Source: Gemmatimonadota bacterium | Lineage (GTDB): Bacteria > Gemmatimonadota > Gemmatimonadetes > Longimicrobiales > Gaopeijiaceae | Direction of reading: 5' to 3' | DNA length: 54,240 nt | Assembly (NCBI GenBank): GCA_029879725.1 | Contig: JAOUPR010000013.1 | Coordinates: 1-54,240 of the forward strand | Shown: piece by piece, positions 42,792 to 51,266 of the stretch | Position numbering within the stretch: the first letter of the stretch is position 1 | Layout of the letters: each line of letters begins with the position of its first letter | Program-made: the position numbers and the translations under genes | The notes under the pieces: generated by a model | The model's database searches: none | Seen by the model: the letters and a program-made list of their open reading frames with translations, nothing else | What the model was told of the DNA's origin: nothing

Positions 42792-43728
42792 CCACGAGCG
42801 TGATCTCGGGGACCAGGACGTACCCCGTCTCCCGCTGGACGGTGTCCCGGGCGAGGTCCATGAGGTGTCTTACCTCCGTGGCGGTGGCGCCACCCAGATT
42901 CACGATGATGTTGGCGTGCTTCTCGAAGATGGCGGCACGTCCGTGCACGTGTCCCTTGAGTCCACACTGATCGATGAGCCTTCCCGCTCCCACCTCCTCG
43001 ATCTTCTGGAAGATGGAGCCCGCCGAGGGGCGGGAGGCGAGGTCGGGATGGCGGGCGGCCCGCCACTCGAGGTTCTCGGCCATGACGCGACGGAGGGTTG
43101 CGACGGCTTCTTCGTGGAGACGGAACGTGGCCGAGAGGACGATGTCGTCCCGGTGATGGAGGATGCTCTGGTCGTACCCGAACTCGAAGTAGGCGGCGTC
43201 CACGGAGCTCCGACGCCCTTCCTCCGTCAGGATCTCGGCCGAGTCCAGCACTTCCGCGATGAAGAGCGTGCGCTCGCGTGCCGGGGCGGGGGAGAGGAAG
43301 TGGAGGTTCTGCCAGAGGGCTCCCCCCACCGTCCCGGGGATCCCCACGAAGTGATGCAGCCCGCCGAGCCCGTGCTCCACCGTCGCCTCGATGAGGTCGG
43401 GGTACACGTCCACTCCGGCTCCCGCGCAGACACGGTTCCCGGACAGGAACTCGATCCCCTCCACGGCGTTGCGGATGACCACCCCCCGGAACCCCCGGTC
43501 ACCCACCAGCACGTTGGCGCCGCGACCCAGAACGAAGTAGGGGGTCTCGGACTCTCGCGCCGCGAGCACCGCGTCCGCCAACTCGTCGGGTGTGGTGGCG
43601 TCCACGAAGAGATCGGCGGGTCCCCCGATACGGAAGGTGGTGTGCGGGGCCAGGGGCACGTCTCTCGCCACCTTCATGTGGGGGAGGCGCTCGTGGATCG
43701 CGCGGTCGTACCGTTGGGATGGTTGCAT
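42781..43728 (-). CDS. murB: UDP-N-acetylenolpyruvoylglucosamine reductase (MurB)
   Basis: A 315-residue flavoenzyme that reduces enolpyruvyl-UDP-GlcNAc to UDP-MurNAc in peptidoglycan synthesis. VPLAPHTTFRIGGPADLFVDA is the FAD-domain entry, FVLGRGANVLVGDRGFRG the FAD-binding loop, HHFVGIPGTVGGALWQN the substrate region, and PSAGSIFQK contains the active-site Ser. EKHANIIVNLGGATATEV closes the active site. ATG 43728 is used because similarity begins soon after it; the frame extends upstream without similarity. Upstream gene of a two-gene operon with the thioesterase; divergent from the M61 peptidase. Confidence 0.95.
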   Translation of the reverse strand: MQPSQRYDRAIHERLPHMKVARDVPLAPHTTFRIGGPADLFVDATTPDELADAVLAARESETPYFVLGRGANVLVGDRGFRGVVIRNAVEGIEFLSGNRVCAGAGVDVYPDLIEATVEHGLGGLHHFVGIPGTVGGALWQNLHFLSPAPARERTLFIAEVLDSAEILTEEGRRSSVDAAYFEFGYDQSILHHRDDIVLSATFRLHEEAVATLRRVMAENLEWRAARHPDLASRPSAGSIFQKIEEVGAGRLIDQCGLKGHVHGRAAIFEKHANIIVNLGGATATEVRHLMDLARDTVQRETGYVLVPEITLVGEF

Positions 43729-43879
43729 GGCCAGGGATCGTCTACCGGGTGGTGGTCTCCGGGAACATAGCCGGGGCGTGGGCGAGGGTACAGAACGTGG
43801 GTAGCCCGGCGCGTTTCCGTCCGGTACCTTCCCCTCCGCGGTGTCGACACCCCATCCACGGCGAACTCCCGGACCGGTC

Positions 43880-45718
43880 ATGCACGCGTTTCTCACGTTG
43901 GTTTCATCCTGTCTCCTGGTGTCCTGCGCGCAGGCTCCTTCCAGCGATCCGGTGCTGTACACCATCGCCTTTCCCAACGCGGAGCATCACGAGGCCGAGG
44001 TGTCCGTGACCTTCCAGGGCGTGCCCGACGGCCCCCTGGAGGTCCGCATGAGCCGGTCCTCGCCGGGACGCTACGCTCTCCATGAGTTCGCCAAGAACGT
44101 GTACGACGTCCGCGCGGTGGACGGGGCGGGGGATCCCCTCGAGATCACCCGCCCGGACCCCCACCAGTGGGACGTGCGGGGTCACGACGGGGTCGTGCGG
44201 GTCACGTACACGCTGTACGGCGATCGGGCCGACGGGACGTACTCGGGGATCGACCGCTCTCACGCGCATCTGAACATGCCGGCCACCTTCATGTGGGCCC
44301 GGGGGATGGAGGGCCGCCCCATGGAACTCACGGTGTCGGTGCCGGCAGCGAGCGGGTGGAGGGTCGCCACCCAACTGGCGCCAACTGATGACCCGTATAC
44401 GTTTACGGCGCCTCACCTGCAGTATTTTCTCGACAGCCCCACCGAGGTGTCCGACTTCGGATGGAGGGAGTGGCGGGTGGGCGACCAGACCTTCCGGGTG
44501 GCCCTGCACCACACGGGGACGGAGGCGGAGCTGGACGCGTACGCCGAGGCCACGGAGAAGATCGTGGCGGCGGCGGGGGACGTGTTCGGTGAATTCCCGC
44601 GCTTCGACCACGGCACGTACACCTTCCTGGCGTGCTACCTCCCCTGGGCCGCGGGGGACGGGATGGAGCATCGGAACTCCACCGTCCTCACCAGCACGGG
44701 GTCCCTGGAACGGAACATGATCGGATTGCTGGGAACGGTGGCGCACGAGTTCTTCCACTCCTGGAACGTGGAGCGGATCCGACCGGCGTCGCTGGAACCC
44801 TTCGACTTCGAGGAAGCCAACATGAGCCGCGAGCTCTGGTTCGCGGAGGGCTTCACCTCGTACTTCGACGATCTGATCCTGTGGCGCGCGGGCCTCCTCG
44901 ACACCGAAGGGTTCGCGGCGCGCCTCGGCGGGATGGTCAACGCGGTCACCAACGGGCCCGGGAGGGCGTATTTCTCTCCCGTGGAGATGAGCATGCAGGC
45001 CCCCTTCGTGGACGCCGCGCGCTCGGTGGATCCGCAGAACAAGGAGAACACCTTCATCTCCTACTACACGTGGGGCTCGGCCGTCGCCCTGGGTCTGGAT
45101 CTCTCCATCCGGGAACGCTGGGGCCCCGACCTGACGTTGGACCACGTGATGCGGGAGATGTGGACCCGCTTCGGACCCGACGACGCCACCTACACGGTGG
45201 AGGACGTGGAGTCCGCGGTCGCCGCGGTCACGGGGGAACCCGCCTTCGCGGAGGACTTCTTCCGCCGGTACGTCCACGGGAGGGAGGTCCCGCCGTACGG
45301 AGCGCTCCTGGCCGTCCACGGGATGGAGTTGGTCCATGCCGGGGCGGGCGTGGGCTCCCTCACGGGGGCCCGTCTCGTCGACCGGGACGGAGGCGTGCTC
45401 GTGGCCTCCAACACCTTGGTCGGAGATCCGCTCCATGGGGCGGGCGTGGACCGGGACGACGTCATCGTGAGCGCCTCCGTGGGGGGAGGGCGGGCCATGG
45501 CGCCCCTCACGGCCGCGGCGTTGGCGCGCGCGGTGGAGGCGGCGGGTCCGGGAGCGGCGGTCACCCTCGAGGTGCGCTCCCGCGGCCAGACGCTTCAGTT
45601 CCAGGCGACGCTGGCGGAGTCGACCCGGTTGAGCGTGAGGCCGTTCTCCGGCGACGACGCGACGCGAAGCAGGCTGGAGGCGTGGCGCGCATCCACGCCG
45701 GGGGGAGATCGGCCATGA
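43880..45718 (+). CDS. M61 glycyl-aminopeptidase-type lipoprotein with PDZ-like domain
   Basis: A 612-residue exported peptidase. ATG 43880 gives a lipoprotein signal (LLVSC, Cys16). Residues 30-180 are the M61 N-terminal domain. The zinc site is HEFFH at 289-293 (context HEFFHSWNVERIRP) with a later ligand in LWFAEGFTSYFD. The C-terminal ~90 residues are a PDZ-like domain (LVGDPLHGAGVDRDDVIVSASVG), usual for this family. It should cleave small N-terminal residues, mainly Gly or Ala, in the periplasm. The stop overlaps the DinB gene start. Confidence 0.93.
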   Translation: MHAFLTLVSSCLLVSCAQAPSSDPVLYTIAFPNAEHHEAEVSVTFQGVPDGPLEVRMSRSSPGRYALHEFAKNVYDVRAVDGAGDPLEITRPDPHQWDVRGHDGVVRVTYTLYGDRADGTYSGIDRSHAHLNMPATFMWARGMEGRPMELTVSVPAASGWRVATQLAPTDDPYTFTAPHLQYFLDSPTEVSDFGWREWRVGDQTFRVALHHTGTEAELDAYAEATEKIVAAAGDVFGEFPRFDHGTYTFLACYLPWAAGDGMEHRNSTVLTSTGSLERNMIGLLGTVAHEFFHSWNVERIRPASLEPFDFEEANMSRELWFAEGFTSYFDDLILWRAGLLDTEGFAARLGGMVNAVTNGPGRAYFSPVEMSMQAPFVDAARSVDPQNKENTFISYYTWGSAVALGLDLSIRERWGPDLTLDHVMREMWTRFGPDDATYTVEDVESAVAAVTGEPAFAEDFFRRYVHGREVPPYGALLAVHGMELVHAGAGVGSLTGARLVDRDGGVLVASNTLVGDPLHGAGVDRDDVIVSASVGGGRAMAPLTAAALARAVEAAGPGAAVTLEVRSRGQTLQFQATLAESTRLSVRPFSGDDATRSRLEAWRASTPGGDRP

Positions 45719-46182
45719 CCGCCAGCACCGTGGGATCCGACTTCCAGTACCTCTTCGACCGGGACCTGGGCCGGCTCGCCGAGGAACTCGAGGCATACCC
45801 GGACGACGCGGAAATCTGGCGTGTGGCGGGCTCCATCAAGAACTCCGCGGGAACGCTGGCGCTCCACATGGTAGGCAACCTCATGCACTTCGTGGGCGCG
45901 GTGTTGGGCGAAACCGGATACGTGCGCGACCGGGAGGCCGAGTTCGGTGACCGGGACGTGCCCCGGGCGGAGCTCCTCCGCCGGATCGGGGAGTGCCGCG
46001 CCGTTCTGGCGGACGTGCTCCCGGCCCTATCGGATACGGCGTTCCGCGAGGACTTTCCCGGGAAGCTCCCCGCGCAGTTGGAGGGGGCCACGACCCACCG
46101 GTTCCTCCTCCACCTGTCCGGTCACTTCACCTGGCACCTGGGCCAGGTGGACTATCACCGGCGTCTCCTCGTGGAGGGATAG
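45715..46182 (+). CDS. DinB superfamily (DUF1572-like) protein
   Basis: A 155-residue four-helix-bundle protein. FQYLFDRDLGRLAEELEAYPDDAEIWRVAGSIKNSAGTLALHMVGNLMHFVG contains the first metal His, and HLSGHFTWHLGQVDYHRRLL the later His residues of the DinB triad. Some members are thiol-dependent transferases. ATG 45715 overlaps the M61 stop by four bases, so the two are cotranscribed. It ends a few bases before the convergent D-aminoacylase gene. Confidence 0.88.
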   Translation: MTASTVGSDFQYLFDRDLGRLAEELEAYPDDAEIWRVAGSIKNSAGTLALHMVGNLMHFVGAVLGETGYVRDREAEFGDRDVPRAELLRRIGECRAVLADVLPALSDTAFREDFPGKLPAQLEGATTHRFLLHLSGHFTWHLGQVDYHRRLLVEG

Positions 46183-46191
46183 GCGGACGCT

Positions 46192-47790
46192 TCACCGTCC
46201 CTTGCGGAGCACCCGTCCGGACCGGGCGTCCCGATAGACTCCGTCCTCCACGGCGATCACGCCGTTCACCATCACCCAGGGAATCCCGGCCGCGTACTGG
46301 TGCGGCTCCTCGAAGGTCGCCCGGTCCTCCACGGTGTCCGGGTCGAAGAGGACCAGGTCCGCGTACCACCCCTCGCGCACCTCTCCGCGCTCGGGGAGGC
46401 CCATCCGCCGGGCCGGCAGGGCCGTCATCTTGAACACGGCCTCCTCCAGCGACAGGACGCCCTCTTCGCGCACGTAACGCCCCAGCACCCGGGGGAAGGT
46501 GCCGTACCAGCGCGGGTGGGGGTGCCCCTCTCCGGGAGACGTGAGCCGTCCGTCCGACGCGATCATCGTCTGCGGGTGCCGCATGATGGCGGTCACGTCG
46601 CCCTCGTCCATGGCGTGATAGATGGCGTTGGCGCCGCCCCTGCGGACGGCCTCCACCACCAGACGGGCGCCCGTGGCCGGCGTCGGGTCCAGGCCGTCCC
46701 GGACGGCCCAGTCGTGGAGGGTGCCCCCCTCCAGCGTGGAGTCCCACTCCACCCGCGCGAGTTGCACCCGGTGAAGGTCGTTCCCGCCGCGGTCGTTCAC
46801 GATGTTGTACTCGATCCCCGCGAGGACGCTGTCGGCCAGCGCCGGGTCGTCCATCCGTTCCAGCAGGGCGTCGGTGCCCCCCGCCATGGCCCAGGCGGGA
46901 ATCAGGATCGTGATTCCCGAATAGCTGGCCGTGTACGGATACTGGTCGATCATGGCGTCCGTCCCCGCCGCCCGGGCCGAGTCCACCATGGCCAGCGTGC
47001 GGGCCGAGGCCCCCCACATGGGCTGCCCCACCGCCTTGTGGTGCGTCAGGACGATGGGGATGCCCGCTCGGCGTCCGATCTCCAGCGCCTCGCCCACGCC
47101 CTCGAAGAGGCCGAGGCCCTCTTCCCGGAGGTGCGACGTGTAGAAGCCTCCGTGGAAAGCCGCCACGCGGGACAGCGCCACCACCTCATCGACTTCGGAG
47201 AAGGCTCCCGGGAGGTACTTCAGCCCCGTGGAGATCCCCCACGCGCCCTCCGCCATGGCCGTGGCGATCATCCCCTCCATGGTGGAGAGCTCCCCTTCCG
47301 TGGGCGCGCGATCCTCCAGCCCCATCACCTCCCGGCGGACGGTGTTGTGCCCCACCATGAAGCCCACGTTCATCCCCACGCCCGTGGCCTGGGCCGCGTC
47401 CAGGTGCGCCGCGAAGGGCCACGGTCCGCCGCCGTCGGGGCCGCCGAGGGCGGTGGTCACTCCCTGCCGGACGTGGCTCTCGGCGCCGGGGAGGCGGAGG
47501 AGGGGATCCAGGTGCGTGTGCAGGTCCACGAATCCCGGCGCCACCACCAGCCCGGTCGCGTCCACCACCCGTCGGGCGCGGGACGGATCGAGGGGGGACC
47601 GGCTCACGGCCACGATGCGGTCTCCCCGCACGGCCACGTCGGCGCGGAACCCGGTCGCGCCCGTTCCGTCCACCACGGTTCCTCCGGCGAAGAGAACGTC
47701 CCACTCCGGCGACTGAGCGTCGGTGGGTGCGGGGAAGACGACGATCAGGGCGAGGAACGCGGTCAGGGCGGACACGGGTGTACGGTGCAT
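46192..47790 (-). CDS. N-acyl-D-amino-acid deacylase (D-aminoacylase), exported
   Basis: A 532-residue amidohydrolase. Signal peptide residues 1-25 (ALIVVFPAPTDAQ). VDGTGATGFRADVAVRGDRI, the metal-binding APGFVDLHTHLDPL, YTSHLREEG and later HPQTMIASDG are motifs of the D-aminoacylase/dihydroorotase-like group (amidohydrolase family 3). It would release free D-amino acids from N-acylated forms, which fits the nearby M55 and M61 peptidases. ATG 47790 is used; the promoter region upstream is the 330-base gap 47791-48120. Confidence 0.92.
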   Translation of the reverse strand: MHRTPVSALTAFLALIVVFPAPTDAQSPEWDVLFAGGTVVDGTGATGFRADVAVRGDRIVAVSRSPLDPSRARRVVDATGLVVAPGFVDLHTHLDPLLRLPGAESHVRQGVTTALGGPDGGGPWPFAAHLDAAQATGVGMNVGFMVGHNTVRREVMGLEDRAPTEGELSTMEGMIATAMAEGAWGISTGLKYLPGAFSEVDEVVALSRVAAFHGGFYTSHLREEGLGLFEGVGEALEIGRRAGIPIVLTHHKAVGQPMWGASARTLAMVDSARAAGTDAMIDQYPYTASYSGITILIPAWAMAGGTDALLERMDDPALADSVLAGIEYNIVNDRGGNDLHRVQLARVEWDSTLEGGTLHDWAVRDGLDPTPATGARLVVEAVRRGGANAIYHAMDEGDVTAIMRHPQTMIASDGRLTSPGEGHPHPRWYGTFPRVLGRYVREEGVLSLEEAVFKMTALPARRMGLPERGEVREGWYADLVLFDPDTVEDRATFEEPHQYAAGIPWVMVNGVIAVEDGVYRDARSGRVLRKGR

Positions 47791-48120
47791 GGGCTCGGTG
47801 ACGGCAGAAGGAGTGATCGGCGAAGGAACGACGATACACCGGCGCGTGATCCCGTGCCATCCCCTCCCGGCGTCCCGGGTGGGGGACGCCCGGTGTCTCC
47901 CCTCGGGGACAGAAATACGGCTCTCGGGGGGTCGGGACGCTTTGGTCCCGCGGCCCTACGCCTGGCACACGTCCTGCATTCGTCGGTACAATAGCATGGT
48001 TGTGGGCTCCCCCCTTCCACAACGCGGCACGACACTGCGGCGCGGGAGCCCCGTCGAGGGCGGACCCGCTCAGTACGCGTCCGTCGCCGGCGGGTCCGGG
48101 TGTCTCGGCGGAGGTGAGGC
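47791..48120. other. 330-base intergenic region with a promoter candidate
   Basis: Divergent region between the D-aminoacylase gene and the outer-membrane barrel gene. It has no credible coding sequence. It contains the promoter candidate at 47963-47992 and a leader of about 130 bases before the ATG at 48121, with GGAGGTGAGG as the ribosome-binding site. No terminator or strong palindrome was seen. Confidence 0.6.
47963..47992 (+). promoter_or_regulatory. Promoter candidate: sigma-54 -24/-12 or sigma-70 type
   Basis: TGGCACACGTCCTGCA at 47963-47978 matches the sigma-54 consensus TGGCACRNNNNTTGCW in all fixed positions but one (C for T before TGC), with the GG and GC pairs at the right spacing. 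The same stretch can be read as sigma-70: GGCACA at 47964-47969, a 17-base spacer, then TACAAT at 47987-47992. Both would give a leader of about 130 bases for the gene at 48121. Confidence 0.45.
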
Positions 48121-48891
48121 ATGAACACGAGTGGATCACCCATGAAGTCAGGCGTCACGTTGGCGGTTGTCCTCGCCGTTCTCCTTCTTCCGGGGATGGC
48201 CGCGGGGCAGGGAGGGGACGGATACCTCTTCCGGCGCCCGGTCGTGAGCATCGGGATCCGGACGGGGTACGCCACGGCTCTGGCGCAGAGCCAGATCTTC
48301 AACGATCTCCTTCTGAAGGACTTCACGCTCCAGCGGTCGGACTTCGGTGCCCCCGTGATCGGTGGAGAGGTCGCCATCCGCGCGAGCGACCGTCTGGACG
48401 TCTCCCTCACCGTCACCGCGGGAGCGAGCGTCGCGAACTCGGAGTACGTCATCTTCGAAGGGACGGACGATCTTCCCATCGTGCAGACCACGGAGCTCTC
48501 CCGCACCGCCGTCGCCCTGGGTCTCAAGTACTACCTGCGGGAACGGGGACGGCGTATCAGCCGCTTCGCGTGGATCCCTACCTCCTGGGCGCCGTTCGTG
48601 GGCGGTGGCGTGGGGCGTATGGGTTACTCCACGGTGCTGGAGGGGGAGTTCGTGGACACGGCGGATCCCATCCTCCCCATCTACCAGGACTACCTGGCCT
48701 CGAAGGGGAGTTCCCCGTATCTCCACCTGAACGGGGGAGTGGACGTCTGGCTGAACAAGACGCTGTTCCTCACCGCCGAGGGGCGCTACGGTGCGGCCAG
48801 GGCTCCACTGGACCAGAACGTGTTCGGTGACTTCGACGATATCGACCTTTCGGGCTTGCAGTTCCTCGTGGGCCTTTCGGTGCAGTTCTAG
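48121..48891 (+). CDS. Outer-membrane beta-barrel protein
   Basis: A 256-residue exported protein. Signal peptide residues ~8-29 (VLAVLLLPGMAAGQ). The mature part is made of alternating-residue strands (VVSIGIRTGYATALAQS; GGEVAIRASDRLDVSLTVTAGASVA; AVALGLKYYLRERG; APFVGGGVGRMGYST; FLTAEGRYGAA) and ends in an aromatic residue (LQFLVGLSVQF), the usual C-terminal barrel signal. OmpW/opacity-type fold is likely, function unknown. GGAGGTGAGG precedes the ATG. It is followed after 13 bases by the next exported protein. Confidence 0.75.
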   Translation: MNTSGSPMKSGVTLAVVLAVLLLPGMAAGQGGDGYLFRRPVVSIGIRTGYATALAQSQIFNDLLLKDFTLQRSDFGAPVIGGEVAIRASDRLDVSLTVTAGASVANSEYVIFEGTDDLPIVQTTELSRTAVALGLKYYLRERGRRISRFAWIPTSWAPFVGGGVGRMGYSTVLEGEFVDTADPILPIYQDYLASKGSSPYLHLNGGVDVWLNKTLFLTAEGRYGAARAPLDQNVFGDFDDIDLSGLQFLVGLSVQF

Positions 48892-48904
48892 GAGGATGAG
48901 AGCG

Positions 48905-50128
48905 ATGAGACACGACGACATGATCGGGTGGTCCGCGAAGGCGCTTGCCGGCGCGTTGGTGTTGGCGGTCCTCTCCGGAGGGTACGGGCCGGCGGCTGCG
49001 CAGCAGAGTGACGTCCGCTGGCTTCCGTGGGTGGGGTGCTGGGACGCCGTGGAGGCGCAGGACCAGGGTGGCATGGTGTGTATCCGTCCCGTCGGGACGG
49101 GAGTCGAACTCGTATCGGTGGCGGGCGATCAGGTCGTGGCCATCGACGCGTTCGGCGCGTCGGGAGAGCGCATGGCCCGTGACGAGGAAGGGTGCCGGGG
49201 TTGGGAGTCGGCGCGCTTCTCGGCGGACGGCCGGCGGGTCTTCCTGGAGTCCAGCCACGTCTGTGACGGGAACGTGGAGCGATCCACCCGCGGCCTCATG
49301 GCGCTCACCGCCGAGGACGAATGGGTGGACATCCGGGTGATGATGGTGGACGGAGAGGAGATCCCCTGGGTGCTCCACTACGCGCTGACCTCGCAGGAGC
49401 GCGCGGAGGAGGCGGGCTTCGGCGCCCTCGGCGCGGGGCGCTCCATGGCCGTCGTATCGGGCCGCCTCGCCGCCGCGGGAGCCATGAGCGTCGAAGACCT
49501 GGCCGAGGCGAGCGAAGTGATCGGTGCGAAGGGCGCGGAGGCATGGATCGCCGAGAGTGGACGGCGCTTCGACCTGGACGCCGACGTGCTCGTCCAGATG
49601 GCCGACGCCGGGATCCCCGAGTCCGTCATCGACATGATGGTGGCCGTGAGCAACCCGCGGTCGTTCCAGGTCCACCAGGGCCCCGGTGCCAACGTGATGG
49701 CCGTGCGCCAGGGACCGGAGCGCGAAGGGCGCCGGGGATCGGGAACATGGGGGTATCGTCCCTATCGCCTGTACTTCGATCCCTGGCTCAGCCCCTACGG
49801 GTATTCCCGGTATGGATACTCCGGATTCGGATATTCTCCCTACGGGTATTCCGGTTATGGGTACGGGGGGTACTATGGCGGGTACCAGCCCACCGTCTAC
49901 ATCGTGGATCGGCGGGACGACACGCCCACCGGCGGTGGGGGTCGGATGGTGAGAGGCCGAGGGTACGTCCCCAGCCAGGGCTCTTCTTCCGGCGGGGCCG
50001 TCGCTCGCACTCCGTCCCGGAGTTCCGGAAGCTCGGGTACCGCCTCCGGCTCCAGCGGATCGTCTTCGTCCGGCTCGCGATCCGGGGCGGCCTCCACGGG
50101 ACGGACCGCACGCAGACGAGGCGGGTGA
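48905..50128 (+). CDS. Exported protein with Tyr/Gly repeats and Ser-rich tail
   Basis: A 407-residue exported protein. ATG 48905 is preferred over the ATG at 48896 because AGGAGG (48890-48895) is then nine bases away; with the earlier ATG there would be no spacing. Signal peptide ends PAAAQ. The mature domain (WLPWVGCWDAVEAQD; GCRGWESARF) is a soluble beta domain with four Cys in two pairs, followed by a helical segment. Residues ~298-327 are Tyr-Gly-rich YGYS-type repeats and residues ~350-407 are Ser/Gly/Arg-rich. No family is recognised. Probably cotranscribed with the preceding barrel and ends at the terminator at 50154-50189. Confidence 0.7.
   Translation: MRHDDMIGWSAKALAGALVLAVLSGGYGPAAAQQSDVRWLPWVGCWDAVEAQDQGGMVCIRPVGTGVELVSVAGDQVVAIDAFGASGERMARDEEGCRGWESARFSADGRRVFLESSHVCDGNVERSTRGLMALTAEDEWVDIRVMMVDGEEIPWVLHYALTSQERAEEAGFGALGAGRSMAVVSGRLAAAGAMSVEDLAEASEVIGAKGAEAWIAESGRRFDLDADVLVQMADAGIPESVIDMMVAVSNPRSFQVHQGPGANVMAVRQGPEREGRRGSGTWGYRPYRLYFDPWLSPYGYSRYGYSGFGYSPYGYSGYGYGGYYGGYQPTVYIVDRRDDTPTGGGGRMVRGRGYVPSQGSSSGGAVARTPSRSSGSSGTASGSSGSSSSGSRSGAASTGRTARRRGG
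49796..49885 (+). repeat. Tyr-Gly-Tyr-Ser coding repeat
   Basis: About 90 bases encode a run of Tyr-Gly-rich four-residue units (PYGYS, RYGYS, GFGYS, PYGYS, GYGYG, GYYGG). TAT/TAC and GGT/GGA alternate, so the DNA is less GC-rich than the rest of the gene. This is a low-complexity protein tract, not a CRISPR or intergenic repeat. Confidence 0.85.
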
Positions 50129-50153
50129 GCGAAGCACGCTACGCGCACGGGGA

Positions 50154-50189
50154 GGGTCCCGGGGCATGAGTGAGCCCCGGGACCCTTTT
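50154..50189 (+). terminator. Intrinsic terminator
   Basis: GGGTCCCGGGGC at 50154-50165 pairs perfectly with GCCCCGGGACCC at 50174-50185 around an 8-base loop, followed by TTTT at 50186-50189. It ends the barrel/Tyr-repeat transcript and isolates it from the REC-GGDEF gene. Confidence 0.9.
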
Positions 50190-50288
50190 CGGTTGGTGGC
50201 CGGGGAGGGACCCATGGGGCTCTCCTCCCGCGGGTCCGCGCGGCCAGGGTCTCGTGGCGTGGTCGGGGGGCGCGAGTTACTTTCTCTT

Positions 50289-50304
50289 CGTAGCGCTTGC
50301 TACG
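50289..50304. repeat. Short inverted repeat before the REC-GGDEF gene
   Basis: CGTAGC at 50289-50294 and GCTACG at 50299-50304 are inverse complements with a GCTT spacer, about 60 bases before the GTG at 50364. Possible operator or small hairpin; unproven. Confidence 0.35.
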
Positions 50305-50363
50305 GCGTCCCCTCGGTGGACGACCTCGCCCATGGCAGTCTGGCCCCGCAGTAGACCGTCTCC

Positions 50364-51266
50364 GTGCAACAACGCGCCCTCAAGGTCCTCATCGTCGCGG
50401 CCCACCGCGAGTACGTCGAGCAACTCCGTGAAGAACTCTCGGAGGGGCGGACGGGTGATATCGATCTGGAATGGGCCGAGGAGTTGAGCGAAGCGCTGGG
50501 ACGGCTCACGCGGGGGGGAATCGACGCCGTGCTCCTCGACCTCGACCTCCCCGACAGCCAGGGAATGGTCACCTTCGACCGGATGTACGCCTTCGCACCG
50601 GACGTGCCCATCGTGGTGCTCACGGGAACCAACGACGAGAATCTCGCCGTGAGCACGGTGCAGGGCGGTGCGCAGGACTACCTGGTTCACGGGGAAGTGC
50701 AGCCCGCCATGCTGATCCGCTCCGTCCGGTATGCCATCGAACGGCATAGACTTCTCGCCGCGCTCCGTAGCCTCTCCCTCATCGACGACCTCACCGGGCT
50801 CTACAACCGCCGTGGGTTCATGGATCTGGGCGAGCAGTACGTGAAGCTCGCTCGGCGGAGCGCGCGGGGGGTCACGCTGGTCTATCTGGATCTGGATCGC
50901 TTCAAGACCATCAACGACTCCCTGGGTCATCACGTGGGGGACCGAGCCCTCCTCAAGGTGACGGAGATCCTGAAGGCCACCTTCCGCCGGTCGGACCTCC
51001 TGGCGCGTCTTGGCGGGGACGAGTTCGCGGTGCTCGCGCTCGAGGCCACCGGGGAAAGCGCGGAGATGCTGGTCGACCGGGTCCGGGAGCGCATCACGCA
51101 TTTCAATCGGACCGGTCGGGAGCCGTATCAACTCGCCGCCAGCATCGGGCTGGCCCGCATGGGCGACGACCCGCGGATCCATCTGGAAGATCTCCTCAAC
51201 GAGGCCGACCGGGCCATGTACGAAGAGAAAAGAGGGAAACGCCAGTGGGCGACGGGGGACGCGTGA
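50364..51266 (+). CDS. Response regulator with diguanylate cyclase (REC-GGDEF)
   Basis: A 300-residue protein that makes cyclic di-GMP. The receiver domain is residues ~6-125, with acceptor Asp likely D59 (in AVLLDLDLPD). The conserved Lys is replaced by His in AQDYLVHGEV, so phosphorylation signalling may be altered. The GGDEF domain is residues ~135-295: DDLTGLYNRRGF, VYLDLDRFKTINDSLGHHVGD, and GGDEF at 217-221. An inhibitory I-site RxxD (R208-D211) lies exactly five residues before GGDEF, so product feedback is expected. The start is GTG 50364. The stop overlaps the PilB gene (GTGA). Confidence 0.93.
   Translation: MQQRALKVLIVAAHREYVEQLREELSEGRTGDIDLEWAEELSEALGRLTRGGIDAVLLDLDLPDSQGMVTFDRMYAFAPDVPIVVLTGTNDENLAVSTVQGGAQDYLVHGEVQPAMLIRSVRYAIERHRLLAALRSLSLIDDLTGLYNRRGFMDLGEQYVKLARRSARGVTLVYLDLDRFKTINDSLGHHVGDRALLKVTEILKATFRRSDLLARLGGDEFAVLALEATGESAEMLVDRVRERITHFNRTGREPYQLAASIGLARMGDDPRIHLEDLLNEADRAMYEEKRGKRQWATGDA

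Noticed and set aside
43840..43851. 12-bp palindrome GGTGTCGACACC between murB and the M61 gene
   Set aside because: About a dozen 12-bp palindromes are expected by chance in this window, and there is no supporting promoter context.
49796..49885. Possible CRISPR-like or intergenic repeat
   Set aside because: The units are in frame, coding YGYS, and lack the uniform repeat-spacer layout.
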